Positions 32,649 through 41,231 of a stretch of 47,338 bases of DNA are shown one piece after another. The notes beneath the pieces were generated by a model that was not told the DNA's origin, did no database searches, and saw only the letters and a program-made list of their open reading frames with translations. Made by a program: the position numbers and the translations under genes. Source of the DNA: an uncultured Prevotella sp. (GTDB taxonomy: Bacteria; Bacteroidota; Bacteroidia; Bacteroidales; Bacteroidaceae); NCBI GenBank assembly GCA_944320355.1, contig CALUHC010000012.1, forward strand, positions 1 through 47,338, written 5' to 3'. Each line of letters opens with the position of its first letter. The stretch's first letter is position 1.

Positions 32649-33683
32649 ATGGACATAATCATAGGACTGCTCATTATCGCAGTAGGCGCGTTCTGCCAGT
32701 CGAGCTGTTACGTGCCGATAAACAAGATTAAGGACTGGAGCTGGGAGTCGTACTGGATTGTGCAGGGCGTGTTCGCGTGGCTCGTGCTGCCGTTGCTGGG
32801 CGCGTTGCTGGCCGTTCCCGCAGGCCACAGCCTCTTCGAGCTGTTCACGGCCGACGCCTCGTTCAACATCTGGATGACCATCCTCTTCGGCGTGCTGTGG
32901 GGAGTAGGCGGACTCACCTTCGGCCTCTCCATGCGCTATCTCGGCGTTGCCCTGGGCCAGTCGATAGCCCTCGGCACCTGCGCCGGCCTCGGCACAATCA
33001 TGGGTCCGGTGCTGCTCAATATGTTCTTCCCCGAGCTCAATGCGCTCAGCTCGCTCACCTTCTCCGTGATTCTCGGCGTGGTGGTCACGCTGGTGGGCAT
33101 CGCCATCATCGGCGTGGCCGGCTCAATGAAGGCCTCGTCGCTGTCTGAGGAGGAGAAGAAGGCCGCCGTCAAGGACTTCAACTTCCCCAAGGGCCTGGCC
33201 ATCGCGCTGCTGGCCGGCTTCATGAGCGGCTGCTTCAACGTGGGTCTGGAGTTCGGCAAGGGCATCAACTTCGGCGACCTCACGCCCGACATCTACAAGA
33301 CCCTGCCCGCCACGATGCTCGTGACGCTCGGCGGATTCGTGACCAACGCCGTGTATTGCTTCTACCAGAACAGCAAGAACAAGACGTGGGGCGACTACAA
33401 GAAGGCTTCTGTTTGGGGCAACAACCTCGTGTTCTGCGCCCTGGCCGGTGCCCTCTGGTACAGCCAGTTCTTCGGCCTGTCGCTCGGCAAGGGCTTTCTC
33501 ACCGAGTCGCCCACGCTGATGACGCTCTCGTTCTGCATCCTCATGGCACTCAACGTGGTGTTCAGCAACGTCTGGGGCATCATCCTCAAGGAGTGGAAAG
33601 GCTGCTCGCAGAAGACCATCACTGTGCTCATCATCGGCATCATCGTGCTGATCATCTCGTCGTTCCTGCCCCAGCTGGTTTGA
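32649..33683 (+). CDS. rhaT: L-rhamnose/H+ symporter RhaT
   Basis: A 344-residue inner-membrane protein with ten hydrophobic segments, the size and topology of RhaT (drug/metabolite transporter superfamily). Typical segments are FCQSSCYVPINKIKDWSWESYW at the start (with WSWE), GVLWGVGGLTFGLSMRYLG, and GFMSGCFNVGLEFGK. It imports rhamnose with protons. It lies directly after rhaA. Confidence 0.94.
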   Translation: MDIIIGLLIIAVGAFCQSSCYVPINKIKDWSWESYWIVQGVFAWLVLPLLGALLAVPAGHSLFELFTADASFNIWMTILFGVLWGVGGLTFGLSMRYLGVALGQSIALGTCAGLGTIMGPVLLNMFFPELNALSSLTFSVILGVVVTLVGIAIIGVAGSMKASSLSEEEKKAAVKDFNFPKGLAIALLAGFMSGCFNVGLEFGKGINFGDLTPDIYKTLPATMLVTLGGFVTNAVYCFYQNSKNKTWGDYKKASVWGNNLVFCALAGALWYSQFFGLSLGKGFLTESPTLMTLSFCILMALNVVFSNVWGIILKEWKGCSQKTITVLIIGIIVLIISSFLPQLV

Positions 33684-33715
33684 GCGGAAAGACATCACGC
33701 ATACTGTTAGCATGG

Positions 33716-33754
33716 AAATCCCCGGCCGTACCTCTTCGGAATGGCCGGGGATTT
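33716..33754 (+). terminator. Terminator after rhaT
   Basis: AAATCCCCGGCC (33716-33727) pairs perfectly with GGCCGGGGATTT (33743-33754) over a 15-base loop. The T-rich GCATTT follows. It is 32 bases after the rhaT stop. Confidence 0.8.
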
Positions 33755-33787
33755 GCATTTCCATGGATGCGTTTAGAGTGTATCCTC

Positions 33788-33904
33788 GGCCATATCCGTC
33801 CGGCTTGCGTCGTCACATAGCTTGCTATGCTCGCCAGCAAACGGGCAAATAAGCCTCGCAGATCCAAGTCAAACTGGCAGTTGGTGAAATCAAGACTGCT
33901 TCTG
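33788..33904. mobile_element. MITE-like element, truncated copy
   Basis: Contains the central hairpin (CATAGC/GCTATG inside a GCTTGCGT/AGCAAACGGG region) and one decayed terminal repeat (GAAATCAAGACTGCTTCT). The other end is missing. It lies between convergent rhaT and rhaD. Confidence 0.65.
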
Positions 33905-33913
33905 AGAAAACGT

Positions 33914-33941
33914 GAGCCCGCAACCGTATGGCTGCGGGCTC
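33914..33941 (-). terminator. Terminator after rhaD
   Basis: GAGCCCGCA (33914-33922) pairs with TGCGGGCTC (33933-33941). On the minus strand it is followed by ACGTTTTCTC. It lies 62 bases past the rhaD stop codon. Confidence 0.7.
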
Positions 33942-34003
33942 ATGTCAAAAGCTTTTATTTTGGTGAAGAAGAATTTATTTGCCTGTGGCTGCTGTCGGCC
34001 ACT

Positions 34004-34813
34004 TTACTTGGGCAGGTTGAATGCCTTTGTCATCTCGGCCATCTGCTCGTCGGTCATGCCGTCAGGCTCGAAGCCCATGCACTTGGCGTCGATGTATATC
34101 TTGGCGCTCTTGGAGAGAACGTCGATCTGGTCGAAGGCGTCCATCACGTCGAGACCCTTGGCAAACACGCCGTGCTTCTCCCACAGCACCACGTCATAGT
34201 CCTCAAGCTCCTTCAGTGTGGCGTCGGCCAGCTTGTTCGAGCCGGGCAGCTCGTATGGCACCACGCCCAGGCCCAGCGGGCAGAAGGCTTTCGTCTCGGG
34301 AATCATGCTCCACAGTATGCGCGTGAGCACGTCCTTGCCCAGGAACTTCTTGCTGTGGCTCATGGCCACCAGCTCTATCGGGTGCGTGTGCACGGTGGCT
34401 TTGTAGTTTGAGCCGGTCTCAATCAGGTGGTTGTGCACGGTGAGGTGAGAGGGCAATTCGCTCGTGGGCATCACGGCGTTGTCGGCTATTATCACGTAGC
34501 TTGCGCAGTCATCGAGTATGCGGATGACGCTGCCGTTGTCCATGGGCCACCGCGCAAGGTCGCGCATACGCTTGCCAGTGCCCTTGCAATAGAAGTAGCA
34601 GCCCTTCAGGCTTGGCAGCGTGACGCCAATCTGCTTCACCTCGCTGATGGCGGGCATCTGCCTTATTTCGTCGTCAATGTATTCGGTTATGTTTACGGTT
34701 ATATTGCCACCGTTGCGCTCTGCCCAGCCGTTCTGCCAGAGATAGCCGGCAACTTCAGCGATCTTGTCGATTTCCTTCTTCAAGGCAGACCGACCGTCCA
34801 ATATACTTTTCAT
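34004..34813 (-). CDS. rhaD: L-rhamnulose-1-phosphate aldolase
   Basis: A 269-residue class II aldolase splitting rhamnulose 1-phosphate into DHAP and L-lactaldehyde. Zinc ligands are H142 and H144 (TVHTHPIE) and H214 (LWEKHGVFAKG); the catalytic glutamate is E119 (TSELPSH). The N-terminus has GWAERNGGNITV, typical of the family. It is on the opposite strand from rhaBAT, with its own promoter. No lactaldehyde reductase or dehydrogenase gene is seen nearby. Confidence 0.96.
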   Translation of the reverse strand: MKSILDGRSALKKEIDKIAEVAGYLWQNGWAERNGGNITVNITEYIDDEIRQMPAISEVKQIGVTLPSLKGCYFYCKGTGKRMRDLARWPMDNGSVIRILDDCASYVIIADNAVMPTSELPSHLTVHNHLIETGSNYKATVHTHPIELVAMSHSKKFLGKDVLTRILWSMIPETKAFCPLGLGVVPYELPGSNKLADATLKELEDYDVVLWEKHGVFAKGLDVMDAFDQIDVLSKSAKIYIDAKCMGFEPDGMTDEQMAEMTKAFNLPK

Positions 34814-34842
34814 GCTTTTGTTTGTATTAAATATTAATTTTG

Positions 34843-34850
34843 CAAATATA
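34843..34850 (-). promoter_or_regulatory. -7 box of rhaD
   Basis: On the minus strand TATATTTG, 29 bases before the start codon. No good -33 box was found at 19 bases, as for rhaB; a shared activator is conceivable. Confidence 0.6.
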
Positions 34851-35029
34851 CTGTTTTCCCATTATATCATTGCATTGTTATTTGGTTTTTGGACCGAGAC
34901 TATTGATCCTGTGCCTGTTTTGCCGGTGCTTTTCAGATTGCTTTTCCCATGGTTTGCCTGCCGTCCGGCTGTCCGCGCCCTTTCGGATTTAACATTTCGT
35001 TTTCGTGTGAAATAGAAAACGGGAAATAC

Positions 35030-35372
35030 CGTCGGGTAAAATATCTTGACAAAATGGCCGCTTTGTGGCGCGATATGTGCCGTCCGTGATTGCGAAACGG
35101 CACGTATTGCAATGCTATATGCGCCATGTTGCAATGCCAAACGGCACATATCGCAAGCCGTTTTCGGCAAGAAAGCACTGTTTTCGGTCGTTTTCCGGCA
35201 GGTATCTGGGCCATGATTGTTGCACAATTCTCCCAAAACTCCAGTAACTCTCATGTCTCCCAACGAGTTATAATTGCACACCCATTTTCGCGTTATTTGC
35301 GCCATTGCGGCATTCTCTCCGCAATGACGCGATTGTGGGCAGTCTTTTTGATGTCCCGTTAACGGTTTTAAC
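35030..35372 (-). repeat. Dispersed ~330-bp intergenic element, copy 4 (inverted)
   Basis: Read on the minus strand it shares AACGCGAAAATGGGTGTGCA, CGTTGGGAGACATGAG, AATTGTGCAA, GATACCTGCCGGAAAAC, then 22-bp units GTGCCGTTTGGCATTGCA and GTGCCGTTTCGCAATCACGG. It fills much of the 690-base gap between divergent rhaD and mnmA; the rest shows nothing recognisable besides promoters. Confidence 0.75.
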
Positions 35373-35486
35373 GTTTGTTTGCGCGTGGCGAGCCGAGAGC
35401 GGTCTCGCCGCTTCCCGTTGGCCTTTCCGGTAGGTTTCGTGCAGACATTTTGGCCGTTTCCGCTTCCTTTTCTCAATATTATGTAT

Positions 35487-35494
35487 TATCTTTG
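35487..35494 (+). promoter_or_regulatory. -7 box of mnmA, near-leaderless
   Basis: TATCTTTG ends nine bases before the ATG at 35504, so the transcript would begin within a few bases of the start codon. The -33 position is weak. Confidence 0.65.
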
Positions 35495-35503
35495 CGGGCG
35501 TAT

Positions 35504-36577
35504 ATGGAAACGAACCTTAACGAAAAGAATATTGCCGTGCTGCTCTCCGGCGGTGTGGACAGCTCGGTGGTGGTCTATGAGCTGGCCAGCCGAGGCCTCC
35601 GCCCCGACTGCTTCTACATAAAGATAGGGCCGGAGGAGGACACCGAGTGGGACTGCTCGTCGGAGGAAGACATGGAGATGGCCACGGCAGTGGCCGCCCG
35701 CTACGGCTGCAGGCTGGAGGTGGTGGACTGCCACAGGGAGTATTGGGACAGGGTGACGCGCTACACCATGGACAAGGTGCGCGCCGGGCTGACCCCCAAC
35801 CCCGACGTGATGTGCAACCGGATGATAAAGTTCGGCGCCTTCGACGAGAAGCGCGGCCACGACTACGACCTCATAGCCACGGGCCACTATGCCTGCACCG
35901 AGGTCATAGACGGCCTGAAGTGGCTCACCACCAGCCCCGACCCGGTGAAAGACCAGACCGACTTCCTGGCCCAGATATACGACTGGCAGCTGCGTAAGGC
36001 CCTCTTCCCGATAGGCCACTACATGAAGGGCGAGGTGCGCCGCATAGCCGAGCGCGAGCACCTGGTGAACGCCCGGCGCAAGGATTCGCAGGGCATCTGC
36101 TTCCTGGGCAAGGTCAATTACAACGACTACCTGCGCCGCTATCTCGGCGAGAACCCGGGCGACGTGGTGGAATTAGAGACGGGCCGTAAGATAGGACGGC
36201 ACCGCGGGCTGTGGTTTCACACCATAGGCCAGCGCCACGGACTGGGCTTCGGCGGCGGCCCGTGGTATGCGGTGAAGAAGGATGTGGCCGCAAACGTGCT
36301 CTACGTCAGCCACGGCTTCGAGCCGCTCACGGCCTACAAGCGCGACTTCCCCGTACATGATTTCCACTTCCTCACGGCCGACGAGCTGCCCACACGGGCT
36401 ACGTTCAAGATACGCCACACGCCGGAGTTCCACCCGGCCACGCTCGAACATACCGCACCGGGCTGCTTCACCGTCCATGCCGAAGAGCTTATACAAGGCG
36501 TGGCGCCGGGGCAGTTCTGCGTAATCTACGACGAGGAGCACCACCGCTGCTACGGCTCGGGCGAGATAACTTGTTGA
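35504..36577 (+). CDS. mnmA: tRNA-specific 2-thiouridylase MnmA
   Basis: A 357-residue enzyme making s2U34 in tRNA-Glu, -Gln and -Lys. The ATP pyrophosphatase loop is SGGVDSS (15-21). Catalytic cysteines are C104 (PDVMCNR) and C199 (SQGICFLG). The FHTIGQRHGLGFGGG segment lies about residue 228, and a beta-barrel C-terminal domain follows. Start at 35504 is set by family homology and the promoter; the longer upstream frame overlaps the promoter. Bacteroidales often carry two mnmA paralogues, so this may be one of two. The GH78 gene begins 23 bases downstream. Confidence 0.94.
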   Translation: METNLNEKNIAVLLSGGVDSSVVVYELASRGLRPDCFYIKIGPEEDTEWDCSSEEDMEMATAVAARYGCRLEVVDCHREYWDRVTRYTMDKVRAGLTPNPDVMCNRMIKFGAFDEKRGHDYDLIATGHYACTEVIDGLKWLTTSPDPVKDQTDFLAQIYDWQLRKALFPIGHYMKGEVRRIAEREHLVNARRKDSQGICFLGKVNYNDYLRRYLGENPGDVVELETGRKIGRHRGLWFHTIGQRHGLGFGGGPWYAVKKDVAANVLYVSHGFEPLTAYKRDFPVHDFHFLTADELPTRATFKIRHTPEFHPATLEHTAPGCFTVHAEELIQGVAPGQFCVIYDEEHHRCYGSGEITC

Positions 36578-36600
36578 AACAAACTGTAGAGACGACCAAA

Positions 36601-38877
36601 ATGAAAAACTCAAGACCACTGATAGTGACCATGATGGTTTTCCTGCCATGCTGCCTGCACGCCCAGAAGCCGGTCCACCTGATGACGGACCTCATAGAGC
36701 ACACCGACCGCGTGTTCATCGGCGGGCGGCCTTCCACGCTCACGCTCGGCGAGGCAGGCTCGGCCATAGAGCCGTGGCAGGCGGCCGAGGTGCGCACGGC
36801 CAGGCCACGCCTTGCGTGGGCCTACAGCTCGCCGGAGCCGGGAGCGTTCATCGAGGCATACGAGGTGTGTGTGAGCACCAAGCCCGAGCTGTGCGCCAAG
36901 GGAGTCGCCGACACATGGCGGAGCGGCCGCGTGGCGGAGCACGGGGCCGCAAGCACCGTATATGGCGGGGCAGACCTGAAGCCGTCATCGACATACTATT
37001 GGCGCGTTTACACGCTCGACAGCAACGGGCGCGAGGCCGCGTCGGACATCAAGGCGTTCCGCACAGCCGCCGTTCTCGACGGTTCGCCATCGCGCTATCC
37101 GCTCACCCTCACCGACGAGGAACCCGCCGTGACAACCATTGCGGACGGAAAGGCCGTGCTGGCCGACTTCTCCACCGACGCTTTCGGCTGGCTGTCGCTC
37201 ACCGTCTCCACCCCAGCCGAGGGCGACACACTGACCATCCATCTCGGCGAACAGCTCAAGGCAGGGCGCGTCAATCGCCGCCCTGAGGGCTCGCAGCGAT
37301 ACGCCGCCTATCGCTTGCCGTTGCTGCGCGGCACCCATACCTATCGGGTGAAGCCGCGCAAGGACCGCCGCAACACCACGCCGCGCCGCAACGAGAGCGG
37401 CGTCGACCCAATACTGATGCCGCCATACATAGGCGAGGTATATCCCTTCCGCTACTGCGAGATAGAGGGCATCAGCCCCGCTGCGCAGCTGCGCGGCCTC
37501 GTGCGCCACGTGGCCTCATACCCGTTCGACGACCAGGCCGCGCGCTTCAGCTCGTCAGACAGCGTGCTCAACAAGGTGTGGCAGCTCTGCAAGCACACCG
37601 TCCGCGCTACGTCGTTCTGCGGAACATACGTTGACGGAGACCGCGAGCGCATACCCTACGAGGCCGACGCCATCATAAACCAGCTCAGCCACTACGCCAC
37701 CGACCGCGAATACTCCATGGCGCGCCACAGCGTGCGCCACCTCATCTACAACCCCACGTGGCCCACGGAGTGGATTCTGCAGTCGGTCATCATGGCGTGG
37801 AACGACTATATGTACACCGGCGACACCCTGCTGCTGGCCTCGGTCTACGGCGACCTGAAGGCAAAGACGCTGCTCGCGCTGCGCGAGGACAACGGACTGA
37901 TAAGCACGCGCACAGGCAAAGCCACAAAGGAAGTGTATGAGTCAATCCACTTCAAGGGCAAGAGGATAAAGGACATCGTGGACTGGCCGCAGACAGGAGC
38001 GGCCGGGGTGGAGAAGGAAGACGGCGGCGAGGCCGACGGATTCGTGTTCACCGACTACAACACGGTGGTGAACGCCTACCACTACGAGGCACTGAAGCTG
38101 ATGGGCCGAGTGGCTGGTGTGCTCGGCAGGGAGGCCGACCGCAGGTTCTACGAGGCCGAGGCCAGCCGCGTCTGCACGGCCGTGAACACGCTGCTGCGCC
38201 ATCCACGGACGGGCATATACAAGGACGGTGTGGACACAGACCACAGCTCGCTCCACTCAAATATGTTCGCCCTCGGCTTCGGCCTGGCCGACGGCAAGAA
38301 CCGCCGCGCCGTCATAGACTTCATAAAGAGCCGCAAGATGGGCTGCAGTGTTTACGGGGCGCAGTTCCTGCTCGACGCGCTCTACGACGCGGGCGAGGCC
38401 GACTACGCCCTCAGCCTGCTCACGTCGACCGCCCGCCGCAGCTGGTACAATATGTTGCGCATAGGCTCCACCATCACCACCGAGGCCTGGGACAACGTAT
38501 ATAAGCCCAACCAGGACTGGAACCACCCGTGGGGCGCGGCTCCGGCCAACGTCATAGTGCGCAAGCTGATGGGCGTGGAGCCGCTCGAACCGGGCTTTGG
38601 CCGTATACGCATAAAGCCGCAGCCTGGCTGGCTGGACAGTGCGTCGCTCACCGTGCCGACCATACGCGGCGACGTGTCGGTGGCGTTCCGCCAAGAGCAG
38701 GGGCGCTGCTTCCGGTTCGTGGCAGACATTCCGGCCAACACGGAGGCCGAGGTGTGGATGCCGCGGCGCGGCAGGAGGCTCACCGTGGACGGCAAGAAGG
38801 CGCGCGCGCGCCGCTCGGGCGGCTTCCTCATCGTGGTGCTCGGGCCGGGCCGCCACGAGCTAAACGCATCGGAATGA
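36601..38877 (+). CDS. GH78 alpha-L-rhamnosidase
   Basis: A 758-residue secreted inverting glycosidase. The signal peptide runs to about residue 22 (LPCCLHAQ). An N-terminal FN3-like domain (about 70-155) is followed by an Ig-like/jelly-roll region and the (alpha/alpha)6 barrel. Catalytic-region motifs are TYVDGDRERIPYEAD (the usual GDRxER acidic cluster), WILQSVIMAW and the terminal-domain signature NQDWNHPWGAAPANVI. It releases terminal alpha-L-rhamnose. ATG 36601 is chosen for the signal peptide; a TTG at 36571 would overlap mnmA. It has no obvious own promoter and is probably co-transcribed with mnmA. Confidence 0.93.
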   Translation: MKNSRPLIVTMMVFLPCCLHAQKPVHLMTDLIEHTDRVFIGGRPSTLTLGEAGSAIEPWQAAEVRTARPRLAWAYSSPEPGAFIEAYEVCVSTKPELCAKGVADTWRSGRVAEHGAASTVYGGADLKPSSTYYWRVYTLDSNGREAASDIKAFRTAAVLDGSPSRYPLTLTDEEPAVTTIADGKAVLADFSTDAFGWLSLTVSTPAEGDTLTIHLGEQLKAGRVNRRPEGSQRYAAYRLPLLRGTHTYRVKPRKDRRNTTPRRNESGVDPILMPPYIGEVYPFRYCEIEGISPAAQLRGLVRHVASYPFDDQAARFSSSDSVLNKVWQLCKHTVRATSFCGTYVDGDRERIPYEADAIINQLSHYATDREYSMARHSVRHLIYNPTWPTEWILQSVIMAWNDYMYTGDTLLLASVYGDLKAKTLLALREDNGLISTRTGKATKEVYESIHFKGKRIKDIVDWPQTGAAGVEKEDGGEADGFVFTDYNTVVNAYHYEALKLMGRVAGVLGREADRRFYEAEASRVCTAVNTLLRHPRTGIYKDGVDTDHSSLHSNMFALGFGLADGKNRRAVIDFIKSRKMGCSVYGAQFLLDALYDAGEADYALSLLTSTARRSWYNMLRIGSTITTEAWDNVYKPNQDWNHPWGAAPANVIVRKLMGVEPLEPGFGRIRIKPQPGWLDSASLTVPTIRGDVSVAFRQEQGRCFRFVADIPANTEAEVWMPRRGRRLTVDGKKARARRSGGFLIVVLGPGRHELNASE

Positions 38878-38919
38878 TTGCGTTTTTGAATGATGTTTAA
38901 TGGTTAAAAGCAAGGAAAT

Positions 38920-39237
38920 ATGTTACTGACAACGACATCGACCATCGAAGGGCATCCCGTGAGAGAGTATCTCGGGGTGGTCACAGGAGAGACTATCATC
39001 GGCGCAAACTTCGTGAAGGACTTCTTCGCGAGCATCCGCGACTTTGTGGGAGGCCGCTCGGGCAGCTACGAGAAGGTGCTCCGCGAGGCCAAGGACACCG
39101 CCATGGCCGAGATGGAGGAGCGCGCCCGCGGCATTGGCGCGAGCGCAATCATAGGCATAGACATTGACTACGAGACCATAGGTCAGGGCAACTCCATGAT
39201 CATGGTCACGTGCAGTGGGACGGCGGTGAGGATTTAG
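38920..39237 (+). CDS. YbjQ family heavy-metal-binding-domain protein (UPF0145)
   Basis: A 105-residue protein of typical size. It begins [20 protein letters not shown] and contains [45 protein letters not shown] and the terminal MVTCSGTAV. The family forms small pentameric barrels; function is not settled. Its TAG stop (39235-39237) is at the very edge of a MITE-like element. Confidence 0.93.
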   Translation: MLLTTTSTIEGHPVREYLGVVTGETIIGANFVKDFFASIRDFVGGRSGSYEKVLREAKDTAMAEMEERARGIGASAIIGIDIDYETIGQGNSMIMVTCSGTAVRI

Positions 39238-39325
39238 AAGCTGTTTTGATTTTATAAAACTTGTCTTTTGTGCCTGCCGAATAGAGTGTCTTTTCGAGGC
39301 TGTTGATAAAATCAAAGCAGCTTCT
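39236..39325. mobile_element. MITE-like element, centre-deleted copy
   Basis: Starts AGAAGCTGTTTTGATTTTAT and ends TTGATAAAATCAAAGCAGCTTCT-like (39303-39325). It is only 90 bp; the central CATAGC/GCTATG hairpin is missing. Confidence 0.7.
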
Positions 39326-39435
39326 GTGGCTGACAGTATTTTGCAGTTCCTATACCCTGTTGGTAGTCAGTGGGGCGCAAAGACGCGCCGTTTGTTTTGC
39401 GAGTGTCTGGAAACAAAGGGTGGGCGTTGTGCCTC

Positions 39436-40401
39436 CTACTGAGGCCACAGGCTGTAGTCAAGGGCTTGGTTGCCGTCGCCGTCTGGTGCAGCGGATGTGT
39501 CTTCCGCCTCGGGTGAGGAGAGGGCGGCGCGTTGCCGCAGCGTGGAGGCTATGTGGAGCGACAGTGCAGCGACGGCGACAGAGAGCAAGATGGCGGCGAA
39601 CAGCTTCATCCGGCTGTGCTTTGGGCGTGCGAATATCTGTGCGCGGCAGGTCGGTCTGTCGGTGGCATTGCGCTGTGTGCAGGCTTTGGCTATGCGCATC
39701 AGTGTGCGGTCGCCAGTGGCCTCGGCCATGTCGCGTATCACCATGCCGAGCGAATATATGTCAGCCTGCGGGTCGGCTTTTGCTCCCGGCAGCAGCTGTT
39801 CTGGCGCGATGTAGCCCGAAGTGCCTGCGGCTTGCTTCAGCACGCTGAAGTTGTCGCTGTCGGACAGGCTGAAATCTATCAGCTTGGCGTTTTGGCCGTT
39901 GTGCGTTATCATTATGTTCGAGGGCTTGAGGTCGCGGTGCATTATCTGCTTGCTGTGCATATAGTCGAGCGCGGAGGCCATCTGCTCGGCGGCGCGGCGT
40001 GCCATCGGGGCGGTGAGTGAGCGGTTGGCGATGATGTTTTCGAGTGTGTCGCCGTCTATGTATTCCATCACTATGGTGGTGCCGAGGCCCTCTATTTCCT
40101 CCAGTCCTATGGTGCGGCAGATGTTGGGGTGGTCGAGCTGCAGTCCTATCTCGAACTCCTTGGTGAGCGCGTAGCGGTAGACAGGCGTATAGAGGAAGTC
40201 CTTTTTCAGGCATTTCAGCATATATCGCTTGCCATATCGCGTGGCTGTGAGCAGCCGTGTGTGGCCTGTGGCTGAGACGTAGCGTTGCTCCATGTCGCTG
40301 AACGCGTTCTCTGTTGGCAGCGGCGCGGCCTTGCCCATCTCGTCGGCGATGTCGTCGGTATAGCCCGAAGTGTCATTTTTGTTCATTTCATTGGCAGTCA
40401 T
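39436..40401 (-). CDS. Transmembrane Ser/Thr protein kinase
   Basis: A 321-residue Hanks-type kinase. ATP-binding lysine K63 (YMLKCLK), alpha-C glutamate E83 (KEFEIGLQL), catalytic loop HRDLKPSN (155-162, base D157), DFS (176-178) in place of DFG, and GYIAPEQ (197-202). The glycine loop is weak. After the kinase domain there is one transmembrane helix (about 266-286) and a ~35-residue tail predicted to be outside the cytoplasm. Its ATG overlaps the stop of the upstream gene (ATGA, 40398-40401), indicating translational coupling. An alternative start is Met6. Likely substrates are unknown; the coupled 192-residue protein is the first candidate. Confidence 0.92.
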   Translation of the reverse strand: MTANEMNKNDTSGYTDDIADEMGKAAPLPTENAFSDMEQRYVSATGHTRLLTATRYGKRYMLKCLKKDFLYTPVYRYALTKEFEIGLQLDHPNICRTIGLEEIEGLGTTIVMEYIDGDTLENIIANRSLTAPMARRAAEQMASALDYMHSKQIMHRDLKPSNIMITHNGQNAKLIDFSLSDSDNFSVLKQAAGTSGYIAPEQLLPGAKADPQADIYSLGMVIRDMAEATGDRTLMRIAKACTQRNATDRPTCRAQIFARPKHSRMKLFAAILLSVAVAALSLHIASTLRQRAALSSPEAEDTSAAPDGDGNQALDYSLWPQ

Positions 40402-40976
40402 GGAAGTCCGTTCTCGAATATTCTGATTACCGTAAGGCCGCCGTTGCGCCCGGCTATGAACGGCGGGGTGCGCTCGCCTTCGCGCTCAATGTACGGCAGG
40501 TAGAGCGGTTGCTCCATGATGAAGCAGCCGGTCATGAACTTGTCGCCCGCCTTCATCTTGCTGTTTTCGGACTTCACAACCTCGTATTGGCTGTCGCCAA
40601 GGTAGCGGAGGCGCACCAGTCGGTTGGGGCTCCAGCCTATCTCGATGGTGGTGCCGGTGGCCTGTTCGCTGCTGATGAGCTGCCGGGCGCTGAAGAACGA
40701 CGAGTTGTACTTGGTGTTTGTCTTAAGCCATCGCAGGAAGGCTTGGTAGTCCTCGTAGTCGAGGTAGCGCGACAGCAGGTCGAGTGTCAGCCGCCGCGGC
40801 TTGTGGGTGTCGTTCACGTAGCCCCACATCCGCTTCAGCGTGGAGGGCGATATGTGGTTGCCGGTGAGCCGCTCCATGACGAGCGAGAAGTCGTAGAAGT
40901 CGGTGCTGGTGCCGAGCACCTTGCCGTACTTGCGCTCCACTTGCAGTTTCAGTTCTTCAATTTCAGCTATGTTCAT
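40398..40976 (-). CDS. Small conserved protein coupled to the kinase, function unknown
   Basis: A 192-residue protein. The N-terminal ~115 residues (SPSTLKRMWGYV, RLTLDLLSRYLDYEDYQAFLRWL) match, from memory, a domain seen in many uncharacterised Bacteroidota proteins and resembling a helix-turn-helix/regulatory fold. The C-terminal ~75 residues are beta-rich (EIGWSPNRLVRLRYLGD, ENSKMKAGDKFMTGCF, GGLTVIRIFE). No signal peptide or TM helix was seen, so it is cytoplasmic. Stop/start overlap with the kinase suggests that the two act together. Confidence 0.8.
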   Translation of the reverse strand: MNIAEIEELKLQVERKYGKVLGTSTDFYDFSLVMERLTGNHISPSTLKRMWGYVNDTHKPRRLTLDLLSRYLDYEDYQAFLRWLKTNTKYNSSFFSARQLISSEQATGTTIEIGWSPNRLVRLRYLGDSQYEVVKSENSKMKAGDKFMTGCFIMEQPLYLPYIEREGERTPPFIAGRNGGLTVIRIFENGLP

Positions 40977-41034
40977 ATATCTTTCTTATTTTGTAGTTTA
41001 AGAAGTCAGCGGTAGTTGCCGCTCTGTTTCATTT

Positions 41035-41225
41035 GAGGAGTTAAAGAAGTTAACGGAAGTTATCGCTCCACTGCGTTCCGCTCGGGAAGTTAACGGACAA
41101 TAGCTTTGACTTGTTTATAACGTAACTCCGCTCCAAAGGTAATCAAACCTCTTCACTCGTCGTTCTAAACTCTGTGCAGAAGGTAATCAAACCTCTTCAC
41201 TCATCACTCTAAACTCTGCACTAAA
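41035..41225 (-). repeat. 44-bp tandem repeat plus GTTAACTTCC block, inverted copy
   Basis: Reverse complement of the block at 30937-31200: GAGTTAAAGAAGTTAACGG, GCTCCACTGCGTTCCGC, GGAAGTTAACGGACAATAG, then two 44-base units starting at 41136 and 41180 (AAGGTAATC, CCTCTTCACTC). It fills the gap between the FN3-LRR lipoprotein and the 192-residue gene. Confidence 0.85.
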
Positions 41226-41231
41226 AGTCAG

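Noticed and set aside
34862-35476. 204-codon minus-strand frame between rhaD and mnmA
   Set aside because: It translates the dispersed ~330-bp element and the mnmA promoter; the frame is not maintained in the other three copies.
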